DNA of 64,000 bases from Thermocaproicibacter sp036260805 (GTDB lineage: Bacteria; Bacillota; Clostridia; Oscillospirales; Acutalibacteraceae): assembly GCA_036260805.1 (NCBI GenBank), contig DATALZ010000016.1, positions 1 through 64,000 of the forward strand. Direction: 5' to 3'. Below, in pieces: positions 16,401 to 24,748 of the stretch. The first letter of the stretch is position 1. Each line of letters begins with the position of its first letter. The translations under genes were made by a program, and so were the position numbers. Below the pieces are notes generated by a model, which had not been told where the DNA came from, did not search any database, and saw only the letters and a list, made by a program, of their open reading frames with translations.

Positions 16401-17463
16401 TACAGGCTCTCCTTATACACTTCATCCAGCTTATTTGCCATTTGTTCCCGTTTGTTTGGATAAAGGTGTGAATAGGTATTCAGCGTAGTTTCGATTCGCT
16501 CATGTCCTAATCGGTCCGCTATGGCTAAAGGGGTAAAGCCCATTTCTATAAGCAGCGAAGCGTGGCTGTGCCGAAGATCATGGAGTCTGATTCGTTTTAC
16601 CCCGCTGGCCTTTATTCCTCGCATCATCTCGTGCTCCAGGAAGTACTTTGTTACCGGGAATAAGCGATTGTCATCCTCAATACCGTATATACTACGGATA
16701 AAGTCTTGGAGATCAGCTGCAAGGAATTCAGGAATGCTAAATAACCCGCTTGCTTTTGGGGGTCTTAGGCGGCGTTATCACGTCCCTGCGGTCAATTCTC
16801 TGATAAGATTTTGATATGGAGATCGTCCGCTTCTCAAAATCAATATCGCCCGGTGTCAGAGCCAACAGCTCACCAATTCGCATTCCTGTCCAGTACAGTA
16901 CCATAAAAGCTACATAGGATTGGCGCTTGTCCATTACGCAATCAATGAACTTCATAAATTCCTGTTTCGTCCAAAACTTCATTTCGCCTGCATTGTTCTT
17001 CCCCATGCTTCCCGCTTTAAAGCACGGATTGCTTTTAAGATCGTAATACTTAACTGCATAATTAAAAATTGCATTGAGCTGATTGTTGATGGTCTTCAGA
17101 TATGTAGCCGCATAGCCTTGCGATAAGTGTATCTTGCCACTTTCGAATGTCAGCCGGTTTAATTTTGCTCATTTGCAACTTCCCGAAGTAAGGAACTACT
17201 TTCAGATCAATAATATATTTTTTGCTTCGCAGAGTGTTTTCTCTCAGTCTGTTTTCCATATCGGCATAATACAACTTAAGAAAATCGTTGAACAACATAT
17301 TGAAATCCCCTTGATTAGTCATCAGGAAATTTCTCAGCCACTCTTCTGCCTCGTGCTTCGTTTTAAATCCGCGCTTTGTGGATTTCTTTCGTTGGCCCTG
17401 CCAATCGGTGAAATAATACTGTATCTTCCATTTTCCTGTGCTAGGGTCTTTTTGCGCTTTCAA
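16400..17463 (-). pseudogene. int: Tyrosine recombinase (Tn916-family-like integrase) with two frameshifts
   Basis: Three consecutive frames together give one complete phage-type integrase of about 354 residues: arm-binding domain (GKWKIQYYFTDWQGQRKKST), core-binding domain (DFLKLYYADMENRLRENTLR), and catalytic domain with TGMRIGELLAL (Arg), HDLRHSHASL (His-x-x-Arg) and LGHERIETTLNTYSHLY (His and the Tyr nucleophile). Breaks lie near 17115 (probably two bases lost before GYAATYLK) and near 16740 (one extra T before SIPEFL). It would catalyse integration at guaA. As written it is inactive unless both are assembly errors. Confidence 0.88.
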
Positions 17464-17486
17464 TTGTTATCATTTCCTCTCTTGCT

Positions 17487-17678
17487 TTATGCTCCTAATC
17501 CGCCATAATAGCGTTTCTCAAAGTATCGTTTAGGCAACTTTCCAGAAATGACAATATAGCCTTTTTTACCAAGTTCGACATTCAACTGTCTGATAATCCG
17601 ATAAGCTGTTCCTAAACTGATTCCCAACATACTAGAAATTTCCACTGCATTCAAATAGAGTTTTGTTTCTTGTTTCAT
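17487..17678 (-). CDS. Small HTH protein, probable excisionase
   Basis: 63 residues: KLYLNAVEISSMLGISLGTA is a helix-turn-helix recognition region, followed by a basic wing (GKLPKRYFEKRYYG). Size, position directly upstream of the integrase and divergence from a repressor-like gene fit an excisionase or recombination-directionality factor. It starts at 17678 with GGAG upstream and is driven by the operator-bearing promoter at 17735-17762. Confidence 0.7.
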   Translation of the reverse strand: MKQETKLYLNAVEISSMLGISLGTAYRIIRQLNVELGKKGYIVISGKLPKRYFEKRYYGGLGA

Positions 17679-17707
17679 CGTTTTCTCTCCTTATGTTTGA
17701 TTAATAG

Positions 17708-17724
17708 GTATACGTTTCGTATAC
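17708..17724. promoter_or_regulatory. Operator 1 of the xis-int promoter
   Basis: GTATACG-TTT-CGTATAC is a perfect inverted repeat just downstream of the xis transcription start; it is centred 33 bp, about three helix turns, from operator 2. Confidence 0.7.
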
Positions 17725-17734
17725 TATTTCTTTT

Positions 17735-17762
17735 ATTATAGCATACATTTTGTATACGTCAA
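17735..17762 (-). promoter_or_regulatory. xis-int promoter
   Basis: Minus strand TTGACG, 16-bp spacer, TATAAT. The spacer is almost wholly occupied by operator 2. Confidence 0.75.
17741..17757. promoter_or_regulatory. Operator 2 of the xis-int promoter
   Basis: GCATACA-TTT-TGTATAC is the same operator with one mismatched pair. It lies between the -35 and -10, so a bound repressor would block RNA polymerase. Confidence 0.7.
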
Positions 17763-17828
17763 GATTCTTCTTTTCAAAATTTGAAATACATGATAAAATA
17801 ATAAAGCTCAGTAAAGGGGTGAAATCCG

Positions 17829-18356
17829 ATGACAATAGGTGAAAGGATTAAATCTTTTCGTAGTTTAAAGCAATTGACTCAAAAAGCTCTTGCAGAGCGC
17901 TCAGGTGTAAGTGAAATCGCCATTAAAAAGTATGAGTCCGGAGAAAGGACTCCTAAGCCTGCTCAATTAAAGAAAATTGCACAAGCATTAAATCTTAGTG
18001 AAAGCATTTTTAAAATTAAAACAACCGAACTTGAAACTGTTGGGGATGCAATGGCACTTTTCCTTTTGTTGTATAAAAAAGTTGGAATTCTACCAACGTA
18101 TGATCACGACAAAAATGGCGATATAGACCCTAATACTCTAAAGTTACACTTTACAAACAAGCGTATGAATGCGCACATTGCTGAGTTTTTGATTAATTAT
18201 AGAAAAGAAAGTTTTACGCTTGACTTTATAAATCAACAATACCAAAAAGGTAATATAACTAGAGAAGAATACGATCAACAATTTCATATGACAAAAGGTA
18301 TATATGAACTAATTGAGCAAGAATATATGGAGGACAAAAGTCTACTTGATGACTGA
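17829..18356 (+). CDS. XRE-family repressor of the island
   Basis: 175 residues. A Cro/CI helix-turn-helix covers about 1-65 (MTIGERIKSFRSLKQLTQKA, then GVSEIAIKKYESGERTPKPA); the C-terminal 100 residues are an uncharacterised helical domain. It is the only plus-strand gene of the island, divergent from the excisionase-like gene, with the paired GTATAC operators between them, the layout of an element's master repressor. AAGGGGTG precedes the ATG. A further 15-bp palindrome (TTTCAAAATTTGAAA, 17772-17786) lies upstream of its own start and may serve autoregulation. Confidence 0.82.
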   Translation: MTIGERIKSFRSLKQLTQKALAERSGVSEIAIKKYESGERTPKPAQLKKIAQALNLSESIFKIKTTELETVGDAMALFLLLYKKVGILPTYDHDKNGDIDPNTLKLHFTNKRMNAHIAEFLINYRKESFTLDFINQQYQKGNITREEYDQQFHMTKGIYELIEQEYMEDKSLLDD

Positions 18357-18370
18357 GGAAACTAAACTCA

Positions 18371-18387
18371 GAGTCAAAAGAGAGTCA
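18371..18387. repeat. Candidate integrase arm site, right
   Basis: GAGTCAAAAGAGAGTCA, a one-mismatch copy of 4067-4083 in the same orientation, about 60 bp inside the right core repeat. Confidence 0.5.
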
Positions 18388-18393
18388 CAGGCA

Positions 18394-18444
18394 AAAAAAT
18401 AACCCCGGAAGCCTAGATTTCTCAAGGCTTCCGGGGATTTTTTT
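18394..18444. terminator. Bidirectional terminator between the island repressor and guaA
   Basis: CCCCGGAAGCC and GGCTTCCGGGG form a perfect 11-bp stem with T runs on both outer sides, serving guaA (minus) and the HTH gene (plus). It lies inside the island limit, so it came with the element and replaces the terminator now stranded at 3886-3921. Confidence 0.85.
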
Positions 18445-18446
18445 GC

Positions 18447-19985
18447 TTATTCCCACTCGATGGTAGCGGGGGGCTTAGAGGTTATGTCGTAAACCACACG
18501 GTTCACATTACGGACTTCATTGACGATTCGATCCGACGCTTTTGCCAGAACATCGTAAGGAATCCTTGCCCAGTCGGCGGTCATAAAGTCAGATGTCGTA
18601 ACTCCGCGAAGGGCAATTGTATAGTCATAGGTACGCCCATCGCCCATAACGCCAACACTCTTAATTCCGGTGAGAACTGCAAAGTACTGGTTAATCTTAC
18701 GGCCTAGACCGGCGTTCGAGATTTCCTCGCGGAAAACAGCGTCGGCATCTTTCAGAATATCCAGTTTATCTGCGGTAATATCGCCCAAAATGCGAATGGC
18801 AAGACCCGGTCCCGGGAATGGCTGACGCCATACGAGGTTATCCGGAATACCAAGCTGTGTGCCAACTTTGCGGACTTCGTCCTTGAAGAGGTCTCTTAAA
18901 GGCTCAACAAGACCGGTAAACCCAATATCTTTCGGCAATCCGCCAACATTATGGTGGCTCTTTATTGTGGCAGCATCGCCCGTACCGCTTTCAACAACGT
19001 CCGGATAAATAGTACCTTGGCACAAATAATCCACATGGCCGATCTTCTTTGCTTCTTCTTCAAAAACGCGAATAAACTCTTCACCGATGATTTTACGCTT
19101 ACGCTCCGGTTCCGTAACGCCGGCTAGCTTAGAGAGGAAGCGGTCCTGTGCATTAACACGAATAAGATTAATGTCAAACTGATGTCGGAAGATCTTTTCG
19201 ACCTCGTCACCCTCGCCTTTTCGAAGCAAGCCATGATCGACAAAAATACAGGTCAGATTCTTCCCTACCGCGCGATGTACAAGAACTGCGGCAACAGAAG
19301 AATCCACTCCGCCGGAAAGCGCACAGATTACCTTTTTATCACCAATTGTCTTTTTCAGGTTTTCTATTGTTGACGTAACAAAAGAATCCATCTGCCAGTC
19401 ACCCAAGCATCCGCAGACTTCATACAAGAATTTCTTAATAATTTGATTACCATATTCCGTATGCTCTACTTCTGGATGGAACTGAGTTGCATAAAGATTC
19501 TTTTGCTCATTTTCCATCGCCGCGGCAGGACATGTTCCGCTTTTCGCCGTAATACGGAACCCCTGAGGAACCTCGCAGATATAGTCGGTGTGGCTCATCC
19601 AGCATATCGATTTCTCAGGGATATCGCCGAACAGCCTAGAGCCGGAGGAAAAGCTTACCGGGGTCTTACCGTACTCCCTAACAGGACTGTCGGCAACCGT
19701 TCCGTTCAAGAGTTGTGCCATCAACTGCGCGCCATAACATATGCCCAGCACAGGAATACCAAGAGAAAGGATTCCGGCCTCGCAGCGAGGCGCATTTTCA
19801 GCATATACACTATTAGGCCCGCCGGAAAAGATGATTCCTTTATACCCGCATTCCGCAATTTTATCAGCCGGAGTGCGGTAGGACCTTATTTCGCAGTATA
19901 CATTTAGGTCGCGGACTCTGCGGGCAATTAATTGACTATATTGCCCGCCGAAATCCAAAACCAAAATGGCTTCATTATTCCTCAT
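18447..19985 (-). CDS. guaA: GMP synthase (glutamine-hydrolysing)
   Basis: 512 residues; converts XMP, ATP and glutamine to GMP. Class I amidotransferase domain with nucleophile Cys83 (GICYGAQ) and His170/Glu172 (FHPEVEH); ATP-pyrophosphatase PP-loop SGGVDSS at 224-230; C-terminal dimerization domain ending PPATIEWE. The start at 19985 has AAAGGA at good spacing; an in-frame ATG at 20006 lacks one. It follows glmS by 13 nt. The last codons are the integration site of the island, but the protein end is intact. Confidence 0.97.
   Translation of the reverse strand: MRNNEAILVLDFGGQYSQLIARRVRDLNVYCEIRSYRTPADKIAECGYKGIIFSGGPNSVYAENAPRCEAGILSLGIPVLGICYGAQLMAQLLNGTVADSPVREYGKTPVSFSSGSRLFGDIPEKSICWMSHTDYICEVPQGFRITAKSGTCPAAAMENEQKNLYATQFHPEVEHTEYGNQIIKKFLYEVCGCLGDWQMDSFVTSTIENLKKTIGDKKVICALSGGVDSSVAAVLVHRAVGKNLTCIFVDHGLLRKGEGDEVEKIFRHQFDINLIRVNAQDRFLSKLAGVTEPERKRKIIGEEFIRVFEEEAKKIGHVDYLCQGTIYPDVVESGTGDAATIKSHHNVGGLPKDIGFTGLVEPLRDLFKDEVRKVGTQLGIPDNLVWRQPFPGPGLAIRILGDITADKLDILKDADAVFREEISNAGLGRKINQYFAVLTGIKSVGVMGDGRTYDYTIALRGVTTSDFMTADWARIPYDVLAKASDRIVNEVRNVNRVVYDITSKPPATIEWE
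18449..18460. repeat. Right attachment-site repeat, within the guaA 3' end
   Basis: ATTCCCACTCGA, identical to 3953-3964. It covers the last coding triplets of guaA and one base of its stop codon, so recombination leaves GuaA unchanged. Confidence 0.8.
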
Positions 19986-19998
19986 CTTAGGATTCCTT

Positions 19999-21825
19999 TC
20001 ATTCAACTGTTACGGATTTTGCAAGATTGCGCGGCTTATCAATGTCGCATCCTTTTAGGAAAGCAACATTATAAGCAAAAATCTGAAGCGGTATGACAGC
20101 AAGGGAAGGAAGCATCATATCGCAGATTTGCGGTACATAGAATGCGCAGTCCGTTTCTTTTTCAATCTGCGTATTATTCTCCGTCGTTACGCCGAGTACA
20201 ACTGCCCCTCTCGCCTTTACCTCTTTCACGTTGCTCATCATTTTCTCGAAAAGGCGCTGCTGAGTTGCAAGAGCTACAACAAGCGTTCCCTCTTCAATCA
20301 GGGAAATCGTTCCATGCTTTAATTCGCCCGCTGCATACGCTTCGGAATGAATGTAGGAGATTTCCTTCAGTTTCAGAGAACCTTCCAAAGACATAGCGTA
20401 GTCTAGATTTCTTCCGATAAAGAAAATATCATCTGAGCCGTAAAACTGATCTGCCAGTTTGCGAACATGATCTTTTGTCTCAAGAGTTTCCTGAATCTTA
20501 TCTGGCAGACTCTCAAGTTGTGAGATATAAAAACTGTAATCTGTTCTGGACATGATTCCGGTCTTCTCTGCCATATAGATTGCAAGCAAATAAATTACGG
20601 CAAGCTGTGTGCTGTATGCTTTCGTTGTCGCAACCGCGATTTCCGGCCCAGCCCATGTGTAAAGAACATCATCCGATTCGTTGGCAATGGAGCTGCCCAC
20701 TACGTTAACAATGGAGATAGTTCTTGCGCCAAGGCGCTTCGCTTCACGAAGAGCAGCAAGAGTATCAGCTGTTTCGCCAGACTGGCTGATAATGAGAACA
20801 AGAACCTTATCATTGATAATGGGATGGCGATAACGAAACTCGGAAGCTACATCCACTTCCACCGGGATATGGGTATACTGCTCAAATACATATTTTGCGA
20901 CAACGCCAACATGATATGCAGAACCGCAGGCTACAATGAATATCCTGTTGAAATTCTGAATCTGTTCTTTCGTGAGCTCAATGTTGTCGAGAACTATTTC
21001 ACCGTCTTTGATGCGCGGAGAAATCGTATCGCGGACTGCTTTTGGCTGCTCCATAATCTCTTTCGCCATAAAGTGGTCAAAGCCGCCCTTTTCAGCCGCG
21101 GATATATCCCAGTCAATATGGCAGGGTGTCTTTTCAATGACCTTTTTGTCCAGCCCATAAACAGTTACGCCAGTCTTTTCGATCACTGCTATTTCATTTT
21201 CCTCAAGGCGGTAAATATCCCTTGTTCTGCTCAATATTGCAGGAATATCGGATGCAATAAAGTTTTCTCCCTTACCGAGGCCGACAATTAGCGGGCTGTC
21301 TTTTCGAACACCAATGATACGATCCGGATGGTCTTTGCACAGAATTCCTAAAGCATAGGAACCTCTGACTTTATTGATCGTCTTCACTACAGCGTCGAGA
21401 AGGTCGCCTTCGTAATAAAAGTCCAGAAGCTGTGCAACTACTTCCGTATCTGTTTCCGATACAAAATGGCGTCCCTGCTCCACCAGGAAGTTTCTGAGGG
21501 CAAGGTAGTTTTCAATAATGCCGTTATGGACAATCGCGAATCTGCCGGATTCACTGGTATGTGGGTGAGCATTGATATCCGAAGGTTTTCCGTGTGTAGC
21601 CCAGCGGGTATGGCCGATTCCCACAACACCTGTGAGATCGCTTCCATCGTGAATTTTATCGCTTAAAATCTTGAGTCTGCCTTTGGCCTTAACAACCTGA
21701 ATTGATGTACCGTCGTAAACTGCAACCCCTGCAGAATCATATCCGCGGTATTCCAGTTTTTCAAGGCCTTTCAGCAAAATGGGAGCTGCCTGATCATCAC
21801 CGACATATCCTACAATACCACACAT
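19999..21825 (-). CDS. glmS: Glutamine-fructose-6-phosphate aminotransferase (isomerizing)
   Basis: 608 residues. Makes glucosamine-6-phosphate, the entry to peptidoglycan amino sugars. MCGIVGYVG gives the N-terminal Ntn-type nucleophile Cys once Met is removed; two SIS sugar-isomerase domains follow (ISQSGETADT, then IHSEAYAAGELKHG) and the protein ends in AKSVTVE. The frame is open upstream, but the ATG at 21825 has GAGAGGTG and places Cys second. No glmS ribozyme fits in the 76-nt gap to purA, so control must differ from the Bacillus scheme. Confidence 0.97.
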   Translation of the reverse strand: MCGIVGYVGDDQAAPILLKGLEKLEYRGYDSAGVAVYDGTSIQVVKAKGRLKILSDKIHDGSDLTGVVGIGHTRWATHGKPSDINAHPHTSESGRFAIVHNGIIENYLALRNFLVEQGRHFVSETDTEVVAQLLDFYYEGDLLDAVVKTINKVRGSYALGILCKDHPDRIIGVRKDSPLIVGLGKGENFIASDIPAILSRTRDIYRLEENEIAVIEKTGVTVYGLDKKVIEKTPCHIDWDISAAEKGGFDHFMAKEIMEQPKAVRDTISPRIKDGEIVLDNIELTKEQIQNFNRIFIVACGSAYHVGVVAKYVFEQYTHIPVEVDVASEFRYRHPIINDKVLVLIISQSGETADTLAALREAKRLGARTISIVNVVGSSIANESDDVLYTWAGPEIAVATTKAYSTQLAVIYLLAIYMAEKTGIMSRTDYSFYISQLESLPDKIQETLETKDHVRKLADQFYGSDDIFFIGRNLDYAMSLEGSLKLKEISYIHSEAYAAGELKHGTISLIEEGTLVVALATQQRLFEKMMSNVKEVKARGAVVLGVTTENNTQIEKETDCAFYVPQICDMMLPSLAVIPLQIFAYNVAFLKGCDIDKPRNLAKSVTVE

Positions 21826-21861
21826 AATAAAACACCTCTCAGTCTTTATGAAAGCAACAAA

Positions 21862-21880
21862 CGCCGACATTTTGCCGGCG
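21862..21880 (-). terminator. Hairpin between purA and glmS, possible terminator
   Basis: CGCCGGCA-AAA-TGTCGGCG on the minus strand, 8 pairs with one G-U, followed by TTTGTTGC. It may attenuate or end the purA transcript. Confidence 0.45.
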
Positions 21881-21901
21881 CTTCATTGCACAAACATTCT
21901 G

Positions 21902-23179
21902 TTATCTATAAATTATGTCGTCGCGAGACGGTCCGTTCGAAACAATCTTAACCGGAACACCGATTTCTTTTTCAGCAAATTCGACATAACGTTTTGCATT
22001 CTCCGGCAGATCTTCATATTTTTTAATTCCGCGGATATCGCATTTCCAGCCTGGGAGTGTTTTGAGCACCGGCTTGCAGTTTTTCAGATCAACTGTCGGC
22101 GGGAAGGAATCGATTCGTTTTCCGTTTAGTTCATAAGCAACGCAAACCGGAATCTCATCAAGATACCCAAGCGCATCAAGGACTGTAAGAGCTACGCCGG
22201 TTGCGCCCTGAACACGGCAGCCATAACGTGACGCGACAAGGTCAAGCCACCCCATTCTGCGCGGACGGCCTGTGGTCGCACCATATTCGCCGCCATCTCC
22301 GCCTCTGCGGCGAAGCTCGTCGGCTTCATCACCGAATATTTCACTCACAAACTCGCCTGCGCCAACAGCGCTGGAGTATGCCTTGACTACTGCGATGATA
22401 TTTTTAATTTCATAAGGCGGGATTCCGGTGCTGACTGCGCCGTAAGCTGCCAAAGTATTCGACGATGTTACCATCGGGTAAATGCCGAAATCAGGATCTT
22501 TCAGCGCGCCGAGCTGGCCTTCCAGTAATATGTTTTTGCCGTCCCGCACAGCCTGATAGAGATACTCAAAAGTATCTGTAACGTATGGAGCCAGCATTTC
22601 CTTATATTCCATCAGCTTATTGTAAATAACATCGGCATCCAGTTTCGGCTGATGATAGAGGTTCTCATAATATACATTTTTCAGCGTGATTACATGGTCA
22701 ATCTTTTCACGAAGATAGGCTTCGTCTGCAAACAATTCGCTGACCTGGAAGCCGATCTTTGCAAATTTATCGGAATAAAAAGGAGCAATTCCGGACCGCG
22801 TAGAACCAAAAGAATGGGATGACAGTCTTGCTTCTTCATAGGAATCCAACTGAATATGGTAAGGCATCAGCACCTGAGCACGATTGGAAACCAGAATGTT
22901 CGGCTTCGGGACAGCGCGTTCCATAAGTCCGTTCATTTCCTGAATAAATTTATCCGGGTTTAGAGCAACACCATTCCCGATAATATTGGTAATATGGCTA
23001 TGAAACACACCGGACGGAAGCTGATGCAATGCAAATTTTCCGTAATTGTTAATAATGGTATGTCCGGCGTTATAGCCACCCTGAAAACGAATTACAATAT
23101 CGGACTTTGCGGCTTCGACATCCGTTATTTTTCCTTTGCCTTCGTCGCCCCAGTCCGCTCCGACTATTGCTGTTATCAT
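21902..23179 (-). CDS. purA: Adenylosuccinate synthase
   Basis: 425 residues; joins IMP and aspartate with GTP in the first committed step to AMP. GADWGDEGKGKITD holds the GTP loop, followed by FQGGYNAGHTI and, near the middle, EGQLGALKDPDFG; the C-terminal region has TTGRPRRMGWLDL. Length is standard. The ATG at 23179 has GGAG upstream. It appears to have its own promoter (23261-23289), separate from purB. Confidence 0.96.
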   Translation of the reverse strand: MITAIVGADWGDEGKGKITDVEAAKSDIVIRFQGGYNAGHTIINNYGKFALHQLPSGVFHSHITNIIGNGVALNPDKFIQEMNGLMERAVPKPNILVSNRAQVLMPYHIQLDSYEEARLSSHSFGSTRSGIAPFYSDKFAKIGFQVSELFADEAYLREKIDHVITLKNVYYENLYHQPKLDADVIYNKLMEYKEMLAPYVTDTFEYLYQAVRDGKNILLEGQLGALKDPDFGIYPMVTSSNTLAAYGAVSTGIPPYEIKNIIAVVKAYSSAVGAGEFVSEIFGDEADELRRRGGDGGEYGATTGRPRRMGWLDLVASRYGCRVQGATGVALTVLDALGYLDEIPVCVAYELNGKRIDSFPPTVDLKNCKPVLKTLPGWKCDIRGIKKYEDLPENAKRYVEFAEKEIGVPVKIVSNGPSRDDIIYR

Positions 23180-23260
23180 TTAAGATCACTCCGCCGCGCC
23201 GCTACGGTAATGCCAAACTGCCCTGCGGCCGAATTTAGGCAGCCCTAAAACAACTATCAT

Positions 23261-23289
23261 ATGATATCATAAAAGCCTATGAAAAACAA
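23261..23289 (-). promoter_or_regulatory. Candidate purA promoter
   Basis: Minus strand TTGTTT, 17-bp spacer, TATCAT, about 85 nt before the purA start. The -10 lies in an AT-rich palindrome (ATGATATCAT). Confidence 0.5.
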
Positions 23290-23299
23290 ATGAAATTTA

Positions 23300-24730
23300 T
23301 CAAACGTTAATTTCGGCTTTTTCATCTGACACATTTTTATATTGATTGAGAATCGGTGCAACTGTTTCAGAAATGAACTCTTCCGTCTGAACCGGTGCTC
23401 TTCCTACGTACTTTTCCGGTTTAACAATCTGATTCAGTTCATCAAGCGACACACCGAAAGCAGGGTCTGCGGCAATGCGCTCTAGAAGATCGTTTTTGCC
23501 GCCCTCTTCCTTGATGATTTTGGAAGCAGCCATCGAATGTACGCGAATCCGTTCATGCAGCTGCTGACGATCAGCGCCGCGCTTAACGGCATCCATCATA
23601 ATATTCTCGGTAGCCATAAACGGCAGTTCGCTCTCCAGATGCTTGCGGATTACTTTTGGGTATACGACAAGCCCGTCCCCAACATTGCTGTACAGGTTCA
23701 GAATTCCATCGATGGCAAGGAATGCTTCCGGAACGCTGATGCGCTTATTGGCAGAGTCATCCAGGGTGCGCTCAAACCACTGCGTTGCCGCTGTAATGCA
23801 GGGGTTCAGGCTGTCCACAATCACGTAGCGGGCCAATGATGCAATTCTTTCGCTGCGCATCGGGTTACGCTTGTAAGCCATTGCAGAGGAACCAATCTGG
23901 TTCTTTTCAAACGGCTCTTCCACCTCTTTCAGATGCTGAAGAAGTCGGATATCATTGGAGAATTTCGCAGCGCTCTGTGCAATGCCGCTCAGCACGGAAA
24001 GAACACGGCTGTCCTGCTTTCTGGAATACGTCTGGCCAGAAACCGCGAAGCAGTCTTTATAACCCATTTTTTCTGCGATAATTTTATCCAGTTTTCTGAC
24101 CTTCGCATGGTCACCGTCAAACAGTTCCAAAAAGCTTGCCTGTGTACCCGTCGTTCCTTTGGAACCAAGAAGCTTCGCTCCGGAAAGCAAATACTCCACG
24201 TCTTCCAAATCCATCAGAAGATCCTGAATCCACAGAGTCGCGCGCTTACCGACGGTGGTCGGCTGTGCCGGCTGAAAATGCGTAAAGGCAAGAGTCGGCA
24301 GGCTCCGGTTGTCCATGGCAAATTTAGAAAGAACGCGAATCGTGCCAACCAGTTTATCACGTACAAGTTCCAGAGCCTCATTCATAATAATGAGATCGGT
24401 ATTGTCGCCTACATAGCAGGATGTTGCGCCGAGATGAATAATCGGCTCAGCCTTCGGGCACTGTACTCCGAAAGCGTAAACATGCGACATTACATCGTGA
24501 CGGACAACCTTTTCACGCGCTTCTGCAACTTCATAATTAATGTCGTCCTGATGCGCAATCATTTCGTCAATCTGTTCCTGCGTTATATTCAGACCAAGTT
24601 CTTTTTCCGCCTGCGCAAGCGCAATCCAAAGTCTGCGCCATGTACGGAATTTTTTATCCGGCGAAAAAAGATATTTCATCTTTTCATCTGCGTAACGGGA
24701 TGAAAGAGGTGATTCATAATTGTTTTTCAA
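23300..24730 (-). CDS. purB: Adenylosuccinate lyase
   Basis: 476 residues; releases fumarate in two steps of purine synthesis (SAICAR to AICAR, and adenylosuccinate to AMP). The family signature loop is GSSAMAYKRNPMRSERI; HLGATSCYVGDNTD and the THFQPAQPTT histidine region are also present. I place the start at TTG 24730 because GGAGG lies 8 nt upstream; the TTG at 24745 has no ribosome site. It directly follows purF. Confidence 0.95.
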   Translation of the reverse strand: MKNNYESPLSSRYADEKMKYLFSPDKKFRTWRRLWIALAQAEKELGLNITQEQIDEMIAHQDDINYEVAEAREKVVRHDVMSHVYAFGVQCPKAEPIIHLGATSCYVGDNTDLIIMNEALELVRDKLVGTIRVLSKFAMDNRSLPTLAFTHFQPAQPTTVGKRATLWIQDLLMDLEDVEYLLSGAKLLGSKGTTGTQASFLELFDGDHAKVRKLDKIIAEKMGYKDCFAVSGQTYSRKQDSRVLSVLSGIAQSAAKFSNDIRLLQHLKEVEEPFEKNQIGSSAMAYKRNPMRSERIASLARYVIVDSLNPCITAATQWFERTLDDSANKRISVPEAFLAIDGILNLYSNVGDGLVVYPKVIRKHLESELPFMATENIMMDAVKRGADRQQLHERIRVHSMAASKIIKEEGGKNDLLERIAADPAFGVSLDELNQIVKPEKYVGRAPVQTEEFISETVAPILNQYKNVSDEKAEINV

Positions 24731-24748
24731 TTCAGAGGCCTCCAAAAA

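Larger units (their letters stand above)
3953..18460. mobile_element. Integrated mobilizable element/genomic island in the 3' end of guaA
   Basis: A 14.5-kb segment is bounded by identical 12-bp repeats that match the guaA 3' end, so integration leaves guaA intact. Its right end has repressor, excisionase-like and tyrosine recombinase genes in the usual order. Near each end is the same 17-bp sequence with one mismatch (4067-4083, 18371-18387), a candidate arm-type recombinase site. Mobilization-type genes (an RHH protein, a RepA-like ATPase, MobC) follow, but no relaxase is present. The cargo is two defence modules. The recombinase and ATPase are frameshifted, so the element is probably fixed. 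The guaA 3' end is a known integration hotspot in many bacteria; the exact limits here are inferred from the repeats. Confidence 0.88.

Noticed and set aside
21826..21901. glmS ribozyme
   Set aside because: Only 76 nt separate purA and glmS and none of the ribozyme core is visible; the space holds a simple hairpin.
23933..24703. Open frame of 256 codons on the plus strand
   Set aside because: Antisense to purB, with composition of a complement frame and no family resemblance.
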